A stretch of DNA of 64,000 bases from Ditylenchus dipsaci (taxonomy: Eukaryota; Nematoda; Chromadorea; Rhabditida; Anguinidae): positions 1 through 64,000 of the forward strand of contig SADC01001267.1 in assembly GCA_004194705.1 (NCBI GenBank), read 5' to 3'. Under the pieces are notes generated by a model. The model was given only the letters and a program-made list of their open reading frames with translations. It was not told where the DNA came from and did not search any database. This document shows, piece by piece, positions 56,201 through 64,000 of this stretch. Position 1 is the stretch's first letter, and the number at the start of each line of letters is the position of its first letter. A program made the position numbers and the translations under genes.

Positions 56201-58032
56201 ATATTCTACTTTCCCTGCACCATATTTACTTATAGGAATTCGTGTTGAAAATTTACCCATAAATGGAAATCAAATTTTCAATGCACACAAAAAATTAATT
56301 CAAAGGCATTATGGACAAAATCAAGGTGGTAGCTAAGAGATTTCTCTACCACGTAATGTTGAGCTTTTTCGACTTCATGTCAAAGTAGCCCCAAAAAGCC
56401 GATCAATCAAAAACGTGACTGACGGACAGACAGACAAATATAGTACAAATACTATATAGAGATACGGCACATTCCCACATGAAACACTTGAGATTTTTTA
56501 AATATTGTAGAATTAGGCAAATGCTTACTCTAAAGGCATTCTAACAGATTTTTGGCAAAAAGAGCCTCTACATACATTTTTCATCAATAGTTTTGCTCGA
56601 ATTGATTTTTTAGGCCATTCATATTTTTATTTTCTGGACACCTGGACTAAGGACATGTCTACAGAGTTACCGTCCAAGTTGTTAGGGTGCTATTCAAGTA
56701 CTTTGGTTACCATCCAAACAGTTTGGGTATCATCCAGATGATTTTTATTTTTAACAAGGATTTGTTTTTAATAACGGTAGTTCATATAATATATTTTAGT
56801 CCGTCCTAACATACGCTGGCCTACCATCCGCCTAAGGTTTTGCCTAGGTGCATTACCGTGCTTTCGGCCAACTTTCTTTCGACAAAAACACAAAAAGTGT
56901 ATGTGCGCGGGTATTCATATGTCGTGCATTCATATACCCTAGATGCACCCTAATAGAGGTCATTTTACCTACACCATTTTCCACTTTTACACTGTTTTTA
57001 ATCTGCAATATTTTTCAAAGAAAATTTCGGAGGAGGCTGAAGCCCGCTTAGCCCCATCTCCTGTTACGCCTATGGATGTATATATAATGTTGGTATCCAG
57101 ATGTACGGAGAAATTGCTTTGGTCGGTGCATGACTATCCGAATAACTGCAGAGAGTTTAGGGTGGAACATTTCGAAGTATAAGGTAACTTTAGAGATAGA
57201 AATATGCCTAATAAGAGCATGACCGAGAAATGTCCGACCGAGAAATGTCCACTTCCATTATGAGTTGATTAGTCTGAGTCGAATCGTGAAATTCGGCCTA
57301 CAAAAAATTTGTGGCCATAACAAAAGTTGCAACACTTGAAACACCCTGTACCTATCGCGTAATTTCAGGTCGTAGAAAAAGAGTTACTTCCGGATGGAAA
57401 AAATATCGCTGTGACAGAATACAACAAAGAAGAGTACATCACCTTATTACTAAAGTGGCGTATGGAGAGCAGTGTTGAGGAACAGGGCAAAGCACTTCTT
57501 CGGGGGCTTCATTCAGTACTATTTCTTACTTTTTTATTTTCTTCGAATTTACAAATCGACCAGTTAAGATGATTGATAAAGACTATTTGCGCATATTGAT
57601 GCCCAACAGTTGGAGCTGGTTCTCTCAGGCACAGTAGAAATTGACATAGAGGATTGGCAGGAAAACACCGAATACAAGGGTGGCTATTATGACGGACATG
57701 TAGTCATCAACTGGTTTTGGCAAACTGTGTATTCCATGTGCAATGCTGAGCGGCTTAAACTTTTACAGGTAAATTCGATGCAGTTGGAGCAATTCATCAT
57801 TACTTTAGTTTGTTACCGGGACTTCAAGCATCCCTTTTGAGGATTTGGTTCTCTACGCGGATCAAATGGTCTGAAGAAGTTTACGATTGAAAAATGGGGT
57901 AGTGAGGATAGCTTGCCTAGAGCACACACTTGCTTCAACAGACTATCTCTGCCTGCTTATCCAACCCAACAAATACTATTAACGAAATTAAAATTAGCGA
58001 TTAATGAAAGTTCCTGCTACGCAATTGAATAA
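38261..58032 (+). CDS. HECW1/2-like: HECW-type HECT E3 ubiquitin ligase, about 20 kb
   Basis: A NEDD4-superfamily ligase that transfers ubiquitin through a catalytic Cys. In order: a HECW N-terminal domain (38261-38468, [20 protein letters not shown]; 39594-39717, [10 protein letters not shown]; 41010-41096, [20 protein letters not shown]), a C2 domain (41136-41453, with a 46-bp intron), Ser-rich linkers (about 49740 and 49820-49919), WW1 (50199-50243, [15 protein letters not shown]), a helical region plus WW2 (52229-52426 and 52887 on), and the HECT domain (53782-58032). HECT blocks include [56 protein letters not shown] and [20 protein letters not shown]. The catalytic Cys codon is at 57931. 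One-base breaks occur at about 41402, 53227, 57595 and 57841, plus doubtful ones near 39594 and 51995. Exon content between 41.5 and 49.7 kb is unresolved. The ATG at 38261 is chosen because it follows a TTTGGTCCAG acceptor-like motif. Confidence 0.88.
39076..39151. repeat. Tiny MITE, ACAATGAACACTCGATATGG ends, in HECW intron
   Basis: ACAATGAACACTCGATATGG and CGAGAGTTCACTGT pair as short inverted repeats, with GTGTACAC/GTGTAAAC inside. It is related to the Tc1/mariner-like MITEs with ACTCTC/GAGAGT words. Confidence 0.55.
42002..42770. repeat. CCGTATTCTCTCTAATAGGCC MITE, expanded copy
   Basis: TA flanks CCGTATTCTCTCTAATAGGC and GCTTATTAGAGCGAATACGG. It is 769 bp, longer than other members. 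The interior has paired words such as AAAAGTGTCGTA (near 42473 and 42598) and further foreign DNA, so other insertions are likely. Confidence 0.7.
43600..43830 (+). repeat. Inverted copy of the 26.4-26.65 kb repeat core
   Basis: Nearly identical, in reverse orientation, to about 26420-26650. An open frame ([20 protein letters not shown], then [12 protein letters not shown]) is shared by both copies. DNA identity alone may explain that. No domain is recognised. Confidence 0.6.
44230..44410. repeat. Hairpin repeat with GTCTAAGGTA arms, split copy
   Basis: A member of the six-copy hairpin family (others near 18060, 22805, 24975, 29810 and 47690). Its right neighbour sequence (ACCAGAG...TTATTCATGCGGTA) is displaced to 47225-47275 by the nested insertion at 44416-47224, which shows the older age of this repeat. 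Confidence 0.75.
44536..47170 (+). mobile_element. Complete hAT transposon, perfect 8-bp duplication
   Basis: AAATAAGA is present at 44528-44535 and 47171-47178. Terminal inverted repeats are CAGGGCTCCCAA, close to the typical hAT CAGGG start. Subterminal AAATCTGATTTTT-like words occur at both ends. The 2,635-bp interior carries one eight-exon transposase with no frame defects. By structure it may be recently or currently active. It lies in an intron of the HECW-type gene, in the same orientation. Confidence 0.93.
44835..47121 (+). CDS. hAT-family transposase, eight exons, intact
   Basis: Exons: 44835-45037, 45080-45303, 45349-45466, 45508-45904, 45949-46176, 46221-46379, 46423-46686 and 46756-47121. 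Introns of about 41-69 bp start GT and end AG, and phases join to 652 residues without error. The N-terminus has a BED/C2H2-like finger ([20 protein letters not shown], then VHQEKQKH). The segment [20 protein letters not shown], then [19 protein letters not shown], is the DUF659-like region. [19 protein letters not shown] holds the first catalytic Asp, and [13 protein letters not shown] plus [17 protein letters not shown] mark the second block. The C-terminal [20 protein letters not shown], then [13 protein letters not shown], is the dimerisation domain. The start ATG lies 5 bases after a TTCTTTTTAG acceptor-like motif. It cuts and pastes its own element. Confidence 0.93.
47431..48608. repeat. 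Large compound palindrome in HECW intron
   Basis: 47431-47566 is mirrored by 48470-48608 (AGAAAGCCGCGCG/CGCGCGGCTTTCT and GAACCACAGGGGG/CCCCTGTGGTTC). Within it, 47893-48418 is a second near-perfect hairpin (CTGTCACAGATTTCCTCATT and its complement; GGCTGGAGACCCACTCCGGA on one arm) meeting near 48150. A copy of the GTCTAAGGTA hairpin lies at 47690-47880. No gene is present. Confidence 0.75.
50349..51786. mobile_element. Element bounded by inverted GTTGGCGAG arrays
   Basis: Left (50349-50475) repeats CTCGCCAACGGCAAAA words. Right (51605-51790) repeats GTTGGCGAGTTTTTCG words in the opposite sense. The interior includes a stretch related to copies A and B (CCATTTTTAATTAATTATTT to GGGCCACTTTTTT) and a tRNA-like B box (GGTTCAAATTCCCG) near 50874. 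The target duplication is not clear. It lies in a HECW intron between the two halves of WW1. Confidence 0.65.
52448..52758. repeat. Palindromic tRNA-derived SINE-like element, empty-site copy
   Basis: The ends GGGCATGCTCGCCGTCGATG and CGGCAACGAGCATGCCC are inverted. The middle carries a tRNA-like A box TGGCCTAGTGGG and B box GGTTCGATTCCC. The acceptor stem pairs poorly, so it is a tRNA-derived repeat and not a tRNA gene. It sits in the intron splitting WW2 of the HECW-type gene and lacks the insertion found in its partner at 58306-59397. Confidence 0.75.
54635..56021. mobile_element. TIR element with GGGAACTTTATATACGCATCG ends
   Basis: AACTTTATATACGCATCGCC at the left and its complement near 55990-56010 at the right bound the element. 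A tRNA-like B box occurs beside the right end (AGGTTTGACTACC on the minus strand). Related ends lie near 34010 and 51400-51455. It hosts the inverted word array at 55018-55885 and occupies the large HECT-domain intron (54457-57369). Confidence 0.65.
55018..55885. repeat. Inverted arrays of ATAACCACCCCACTCGATAT units
   Basis: About eight 24-bp units run rightwards (55018-55200). Complementary units follow at 55296-55430 and 55770-55885. Flanks read ATGAAAGG at the left and ATGAAAGC at the right, a possible target duplication. Units are contiguous with no spacers, so it is not a CRISPR array. Confidence 0.8.
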
Positions 58033-58305
58033 CGGAAAAGGGACGCTACTTGCATATACAACCTCCACCCCAGCCCCCCCCTTGAAATCAACTTTTTTTA
58101 AAGTGTTCCCAAACACCTTATATCAACCTAAATCACCTCAAGAGTTCAAAAATGACATTACTTTTAGGTTTTGGTCTATAAAAGTTGAGTTCCGGGTCCA
58201 CCTAAAAGTACCCATTTTGACCGATTTTGAAGGAATTTAAGCCTGTATTGAGGTGGTAATAGACCAAAAAGAGGTCTCTTTTGATCTAAGAGAAAGATAT
58301 TAAAG

Positions 58306-59397
58306 GGGCGTGCTCGCCGCCGATTGAAATATTTTGAAAGGCGGGTACCAGGTCAATTGAAACGAGAATTCTTTTAAAATAAATTTTAGTCGAGTACCCT
58401 GCGGGGAATAATGGCTTGTTCACGTTGTTCGAGTTAGAGTTAGAGTTCGAGTTCGGGTTTTTGGTTACGTGAACACCTCTGATCCGAACTCTAACTCGAA
58501 CTCGAACTCTAACTCTAACTCGAGGGTGTTCACGTACCTCGAGTTAGAGTTCGAGTCTGAGGTCAAAATTGAAAGTGTTCATGTAGTTTGTGTTACTGTT
58601 TATGTATATTTTTATTATTTTTCTCATGACGACGACCATAAAAATGCAAGTTTATGAAAGAAAGTTACTTAAATTGCTACATCAAGATTAATTAAATCCT
58701 CTGCTCCTGAAAGTCAACATTTCCAATACCATTAAAAAACACAACAAGCTTTGTTCTGATGTCTTTCGCACTGCCACTGCTTTCTTCTTCTGCTTGTCCA
58801 CCATCAAGTCCTCTCCAAGATCTAGAGACTGCGGCGGTAGCCAAATGTAGCCCATGAATATGAAGAGTGGCTGATCAAGCACGAGGAATAAATAAAAAGC
58901 AATAAAAGCAAGGTAAAAAAGTGTTGTAACTTAATCCATATAATTATTTAATCTTAACGTAATCTCAATAAACAATAATAAAAAAATATACATAGACAGT
59001 AACACAAACTATATGAACAATTTCAATTTTGACCTCAGACTTGAACTCGAACTCGAGGTACATGAACACCCTCGAGTTAGAGTTCGAGTTAGAGTTCGGG
59101 TTTTGGTTACATGAACACCTCTTACCCGAACTCTAACTCGAACTCTAACTCGAACTCGAACTCTAACTCGAACAACGTGAACAAGCCATAAGTAATAAAA
59201 ACTTTCCACATTTAATAGCATTGGTGGCCTAGTGGGATAGAGGCAGCGGACTGGGAAAGTTGTTCGTCGGTTCGATTCCCACTGCAGGTAGAATTTTTCC
59301 TCGACTTTTCCAAAATTTCGTCAAATTATTACTCGTTTGAATTTCGCTGGTACCCGCCTTTCAAAATATTCCCATCGGCGACGAGCATGCCCCTTTA
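58306..59397. repeat. Second SINE-like palindrome, split by an insertion
   Basis: Same as 52448-52758 (ends GGGGCGTGCTCGCCGCCGAT and CGACGAGCATGCCCC, tRNA-like boxes at 59222-59290), but interrupted at GGGGAATAA by the 58412-59188 element. It starts about 270 bp downstream of the HECW stop. Confidence 0.8.
58412..59188. mobile_element. PIF/Harbinger-like MITE, TAA duplication
   Basis: TAA occurs on both sides and the uninterrupted copy at 52.5 kb shows a single TAA at that point. Ends are TGGCTTGTTCACGTTGTTCG and its complement, followed by arrays of 6-bp words GAGTTA, GAGTTC in inverted orientation. A 3-bp TAA/TTA target site is typical of PIF/Harbinger. A 64-codon minus-strand frame (58688-58882) in the middle has no recognisable domain. 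Confidence 0.85.
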
Positions 59398-59634
59398 AAG
59401 GGCCATTGCCACCTGTTTTGAATTGTCCCGCCAATTTAAAATTTTTTGCCTCATCATTCAACTTCAGTACGGATTTTCCATCTTGGTTTCTAACAAAACA
59501 AGGCCTAGAATTTGATTTTAGGTATACTTTTGTTAGAAACCAAGTTTTAAAATCCGTACAGAAGTTCTATGATTCAGAAAAAAAATTGAATTGGCGGGTA
59601 CAACCGTTGTCGGAGACGGCAATGGCCCTTTAAA
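59395..59634. repeat. Palindromic MITE, TTAAAGGGCC family, copy 3
   Basis: CTTTAAAGGGCCATTGCC at the left and GGCAATGGCCCTTTAAA at the right. The centre carries GGTTTCTAACAAAACAAGGC and its complement, as in copies at 896 and 3842. It abuts the SINE-like palindrome. Confidence 0.85.
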
Positions 59635-61084
59635 CATAGTTTTGTTAACTGGGGCCTACCGCATGAAGAAACTCTGGTATGCATGCTTTTTCACATGCGA
59701 ACAAGTGTCCACTTTATACAAGCCGGGAACAAACGGTCATTTAATATGAGCCGTCAACAAACGTCCCTTTTATATAGGCCGGGAACAAATGTTCGTGTCC
59801 GTTTTTGTAGATAGTAATAAAAAATATTCTGTGTGAAAGTTGTGATTAATTTTTTTTTCTCATGCAAACTAATTAAATAAAAAGCACAATTGTTAGAAAT
59901 TAAGTTATAATATTTGGAGATACAACATTACGCAGTTTATTTATTGCACCATAAATCGGCTTGTAAGGAACCAGTGTAAAATATTCTTCGGAGAAGTAGT
60001 GTTCGAAGTAAAGGCATAAGTATATAAATTATATAAGTACATAAGTTAGTTGCGGTAAGTTTCCTGTCCTTATCTATAAAAACGCATATCTGCAATTTAT
60101 AGACTAATTTTTTTTCGCGCTCTCTAATAGATTTTTTGTAACTTGACTTTTTTCTTCACAATCTCATTTATTTGACAAGGGCCAAGTCATCTTTTTATTT
60201 GTCATCTTTTTAGTCTTCAATAATGGCTTAAAAATCAACTGGGAAAAGACAGAATAAATCGTAGTTTTGGTAATTCTGACATTTATCGGTCTTGCTGTGT
60301 TTTCCAGAGGTTTTTTGTGGGTTCTTTGAGACCAAAAGTATGAAAAATATTCATAGAAATCGCTTACATACCGTAATTCCTCTAATAAGCCGCCCCCCTA
60401 AATTCAAAAAAACGGGTTTCTGGCATTGTGTTTTTGACCTATGTTTTGAAAACCACTGTTAGGCAAGTCACCATCTATTTTGTAGCTCATCTCACTGGCT
60501 ACAAATTGAGGGGTAACTTGCCAAAGAGGAGTCTTCAAAAAATGGGTCAAAAACACAATGCCAAGAACACGATTTTGAACCAGAGGGGGGACGGCTTATT
60601 AGAGGAATTACGGTAGTTTACTCTTAGGCTGTTGCCTTTAATGGAAAGATCCAACTGTGATGGACAAAAAGCACACAGAATCTGGTCAAGAGCATTAATT
60701 CCATCGTCGATAAATCAAAAACATGTGGTTTCAGTAAGTACGGATAGAAATTCTACCTTTTTTTAATAGAACGTGTTTAAGTGATCTCGACCAATATCAT
60801 ACAAACAAGGTAAACTAGCTCGCAATGGACAGTAACTTTAAGATACAATCACAGAAAAAAGGCAAGACAACAGACTGATGAACAATTCATATAATAATTT
60901 CAAAGGAAAAAGTGCGCCCTCAAGGTTAGTTTGGTCAACATGGCATACAGAAATACCCACTCAAAAGTTCACTAAAATTTTTAGTGGTTTTTTTAATTTT
61001 TAATAATCAGAACAGACACTGTGGAGAGACAAAATCGATACAATACCCTTTCACTCACCACCGAGAGATGAAAACATGTAGAAT
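59635..61084. other. Intergenic region, one complete MITE
   Basis: It begins with a fragment of the copy A/B repeat (GGGGCCTACCGCATGAAG) and AGCCGGGAACAAACG words. A complete CCGTAATTCCTCTAATAAGC MITE with TA flanks occupies 60371-60613. The remaining DNA shows no gene. Confidence 0.55.
60371..60613. repeat. CCGTAATTCCTCTAATAAGCC MITE with TA target
   Basis: TA flanks CCGTAATTCCTCTAATAAGC and its complement, with GCCCCCC/GGGGGG subterminal tracts and AACTTGCC..CAAGTCACC-type arms. It belongs to the same family as 8463-8715. Confidence 0.85.
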
Positions 61085-63120
61085 TTATTTCTCAAGAAAT
61101 GATGGAGTCTGTCTTCCGTTGCCAATCATAGGATCACTGTCTTCCTTTACTCCTCCGCTATTCAAGCCAGAGAGTTGCTCTGTTGAGTTCTCCAAAGCTG
61201 CAGTGTTACCCTCAAAGTAGGCACTGAAAGCTTTCTGTATGAGAACGACTTGTCGACGCAGGACCTTGGCACGGTTTTCTTCGAGCAGAGTAAGCTTGAC
61301 CTAAAAAGCGTTTTTTTTATCACATGCAAATCCTCAAGTTTGCATCAAGAAAAAATATGGCAGGTTGATCCTTGGCATTGAGAATATACGACCACTAATT
61401 TTTTTTCCAAATTACGGTTACTCGACCAATAATTTCTTTTCCCAGATAATTAAGCAAAACTTATGCCAGATAACATAGGGAGGAACAAATCACTCTGCTC
61501 CGACCCATTATAAACTATCGCAATCTTACTCGAACATCTTCCTTGAGTTGGTCGTACTTCATCTTCTGTAAATTGCACTTCTCTTCCAAGTCTTCAATAG
61601 AGGCAGGCGGATTTGGATTACTCCGCAAACCTTCCAACTCACAGCGGTACACGTCGTATTCTAGACGAGCCTAAAGTAAATTTAGGTGTTCAGCCACGAT
61701 AATTTTTCACACATTAAATGAGTAAGACCAACTTGATCGTGATGGTCGATAGTCAAGAGAGTGTCTTGAATTGTCTTATCTGTCAGCGTCTCAAGGGCGG
61801 ACGTGAAATAATTGAGTGCCTTGAACAATACGGCGCCATTCTGAGAAACGTTACGAAGAGATTCGCTATGGAGGACCATTTCATTCTATAAATGTATTAA
61901 ACTAGGGTAGGTAAAATTAAAACGGGAAATTTGCTCACATTCAACATGTCTTCCTTTGAGGAGAGCTGATAAAAGCCTCAGCCAATTCTCTCTGAGTACC
62001 ATTAGCCTATAACAAAATAATTTGTTGATCATACTTCACAACAAATAACACACTAACCAATGAAAAATAATTTGTGTAAGCAGAAACCAACTTAAGCACG
62101 TTCTGATACTGGCTAAAGTTTTATAAATAAAGACAGTACTTGAATTTGTAAAGTTCTAAATATACCGGTGAATCTCTCTGATTCCTTCTATTCTCTCGTC
62201 CAGATCTTTGTCCACAGTCCTGCTAGCCTGAAGTTACAAATTCAGAGTCAAATTCAATAAAGCGAAAACCAAAGGGCTATATGCGTTCATGCCGACGCCG
62301 AAAAAAATATGCCTTCGTTCCCCTGTTGTGTTTTTTGCAACAAATTCAATTTTCGCCTTGGTCCCACAAGCTGATTTTTTACAAAAAAAAATATTTGTTT
62401 CTAAATTGTCTCGAAGATCATTTAAATACGCTTTTCGTGTCTAAATACACATTTACGAGACCACCTTAATACTGTATAGATCATTATGTCGGCCATGGGT
62501 TGGCCGTTGCACGACGAAGATCAGCACATTTTTTATCTTAAAGGATTGATGCAGTTGTAGGTTAATGAACAAAATCATAAAGCTTGAGCAGGCGGACTTA
62601 TACTTCTGCAAATTTGTTGTTTTTTGAGTCAATCAGAAGAAAAAAATTGCGCAAAAAAATCAACAGGGGGACCAAGGCATATTTTTTTTGGCGTCGGCAT
62701 GAACACATATAGAGCCAACTAAAGTGACCTTTCCGAGTTGCTCGTTTATGGAATGCTTTGTAGTCTTATAAGTGATAACTGTCCATTTCTTCAGAGATTC
62801 GATCTTAGCCTGCGCCAACTCAGCACTAAATTATCAGGATTATACTCAGTGACTCATCCTTGACAATTTACAAGACATTACTATGAAACTAACGCGTTTG
62901 CAAAAGATTTAGCCGATGGAATCGCAACTTCTTTATTAGACTCGATGCCAGGAGGCGCAGCTGTTGCATTGGCATCATTAGTGGCACCTACATAATGATC
63001 ATCAAGAAAATTGTGAATGGTAGATTTACAGAATAAAAACTGACCACTAGTAGCATTTGGCATGACAGCAGAAGACGAGTCAGCTCCCGGTACGAAGATA
63101 TTTCTGCTTTCAGCCATCAT
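61085..63120 (-). CDS. ARFIP-like: Arfaptin-like BAR (AH) domain protein, multi-exon
   Basis: Arfaptins bind Arf, Arl and Rac GTPases at the trans-Golgi and sense curved membrane through a crescent dimer. On the minus strand the start is MMAESRNIF at 63120, after a TTTTTTCAG motif about 45 bases upstream. A Ser/Ala-rich leader is followed by the helical AH domain: KIESLKKWTVITYKTTKHSI, ASRTVDKDLDERIEGIREIH, NVLKLVSAYTNYF, NEMVLHSESLRNVSQNG, FTSALETLTDKTIQDTLLTI, ARLEYDVYRCELEGL and LLEENRAKVLRRQVVLIQKA, ending AFSAYFEGN and a short tail to the TAA at 61085. There are about nine exons with mostly small introns; one intron holds a 440-bp hairpin. One frame break is visible at the A-run 61971-61974 within an otherwise conserved helix. 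Family assignment is strong. Confidence 0.9.
62277..62713. repeat. Hairpin repeat in an arfaptin intron
   Basis: TATATGCGTTCATGCCGACG at the left and CGTCGGCATGAACACATATA at the right are inverted. Inside are GCCTTGGTCCCAC- and GGGGGACCAAGGC-type words. The hairpin lengthens one intron to about 500 bp while the others stay near 50-120 bp. Confidence 0.75.
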
Positions 63121-63571
63121 TTTGCTGACACCACAATATACTTGAAGAAGTGATGATTTGCCTGAAAAAATAACAATTTGCGATACGATGAAGATTTACT
63201 TACATAAAGTAAATTGATGGAACAGTTCAGCTTAAATTAGGGAGCAGAATATTACATCATTTATTAGATGAATAAACATCATGGTATATACACAAAATGG
63301 CAGTTATCTACAGCAGGACTACCGAAAAATCATGGTTTTGACAGAATTCTTATTTTAGGTCAAAAAAACTGAGATATAGATTATTAAGAGTTTTGGTCAG
63401 TCTCTTCCGAAAGCAACACCCACACATATCCTTCAGTGCACGTCTACTAACTATAATTTACACACCCCATTAGAATAAATACGGTACTTCGATGGGAGAA
63501 TCACGGCCTTTTGAGAAACACAGCGGTTTCCCTATTTAGACCCGAAAAGTTCGATTAAATATACGCTTTTG

Positions 63572-63989
63572 GGGGCAGGGCGAACTCGTATTCGCAAAAC
63601 TCGTATTCGGCAAAACTCGTATTTGACAAAACTCGTATTCGCAAAACTCGCATTCAACAAAACTCGTATTCTACCAAAATTCGCTAGTTTTTATGAGTAA
63701 AACACACATTCACAAGGCAACATTCCAATATATATCCGACTAATAAGCGTTATTGTCTTTAAAATCTACTCATACTAATTGTGATTCTGCTTTTATTTTA
63801 TTTTTCCTCAGTCAAATACGAGTTTTGAATACGAGTTTTGTCGAATACGAGTTTTGTCGAATACGAGTTTTGTCGAATACGAGTTTTGTCAAATACGAGT
63901 TTTGCGAATACGAGTTTTGTCAAATACGAGTTTTGCGAATACGAGTTTTGTCAAATACGAGTTTTGCGAATACGAGTTCGCCCTGCCCC
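63572..63989. mobile_element. 418-bp element, inverted CGTATTCG arrays, 8-bp duplication
   Basis: CGCTTTTG lies at 63564-63571 and 63990-63997. Ends are GGGGCAGGGCGAACTCGTAT and its complement. Both sides are tandem CAAAACTCGTATTCG words (63588-63680) or the complement (63815-63980). The middle is AT-rich and non-coding. The 8-bp duplication points to hAT-type mobilisation. Confidence 0.9.
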
Positions 63990-64000
63990 CGCTTTTGTAT

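Noticed and set aside
41402..57842. Programmed ribosomal frameshifting in the HECW gene
   Set aside because: Several sites, no slippery heptamer or pseudoknot seen, and similar breaks in unrelated genes; sequencing indels explain all.
58412..59188. Telomere-like repeats (TTAGAG/TTCGAG words)
   Set aside because: Words vary between GAGTTA and GAGTTC, occur in both orientations within a transposon with TAA duplications, and are not at a chromosome end.

Overview
The window is a eukaryotic, metazoan chromosome segment, not bacterial. All host genes are split by introns. Many introns are only about 45-60 bp and end in TTTCAG or TTTTAG, and intergenic DNA is AT-rich and packed with inverted repeats. 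The gene set is conserved animal housekeeping and signalling. Very small introns, an NDUFB3 starting with a His cluster, and a 3'-splice-like motif just upstream of most start codons would suit a nematode or another small-intron, possibly trans-splicing invertebrate. The species itself cannot be read from the sequence.

Host genes, left to right: an acetyl-CoA transporter of the SLC33A1 family (+, about 2.7-6.0 kb); complex I subunit NDUFB3 (-, 12.2-12.9 kb); a NUS1/Nogo-B-receptor-like subunit of cis-prenyltransferase (+, 28.2-31.9 kb); a HECW-type HECT E3 ubiquitin ligase (+, 38.3-58.0 kb, introns swollen by transposons); and an arfaptin-like BAR (AH) domain protein (-, 61.1-63.1 kb). They share no obvious pathway and form no operon.

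The rest is mostly mobile DNA, often nested. There is an apparently intact, intron-bearing hAT transposon (44.5-47.2 kb, 8-bp target duplication) and a decayed hAT inside a TA-flanked element (6.2-8.1 kb). A Merlin/IS1595-like transposase fragment lies at 8.7-9.0 kb. A gag-protease-only LTR retrotransposon with identical 175-bp LTRs (14.1-16.4 kb) sits inside two concentric terminal-inverted-repeat (TIR) elements. There are also many MITE-like hairpins with TA, TAA, 8-bp or 9-bp target-site duplications.

The most unusual signal is a group of non-autonomous elements whose ends are inverted tandem arrays of a short word. The word is unrelated between elements, yet several members carry clean 8- or 9-bp duplications.

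Several host genes show single-base frame breaks while splice sites and homology stay intact, most often beside short homopolymer runs. This looks like an incompletely polished long-read assembly rather than pseudogenes. Exon limits were worked out by eye from translation, splice signals and remembered family alignments; no search was run.
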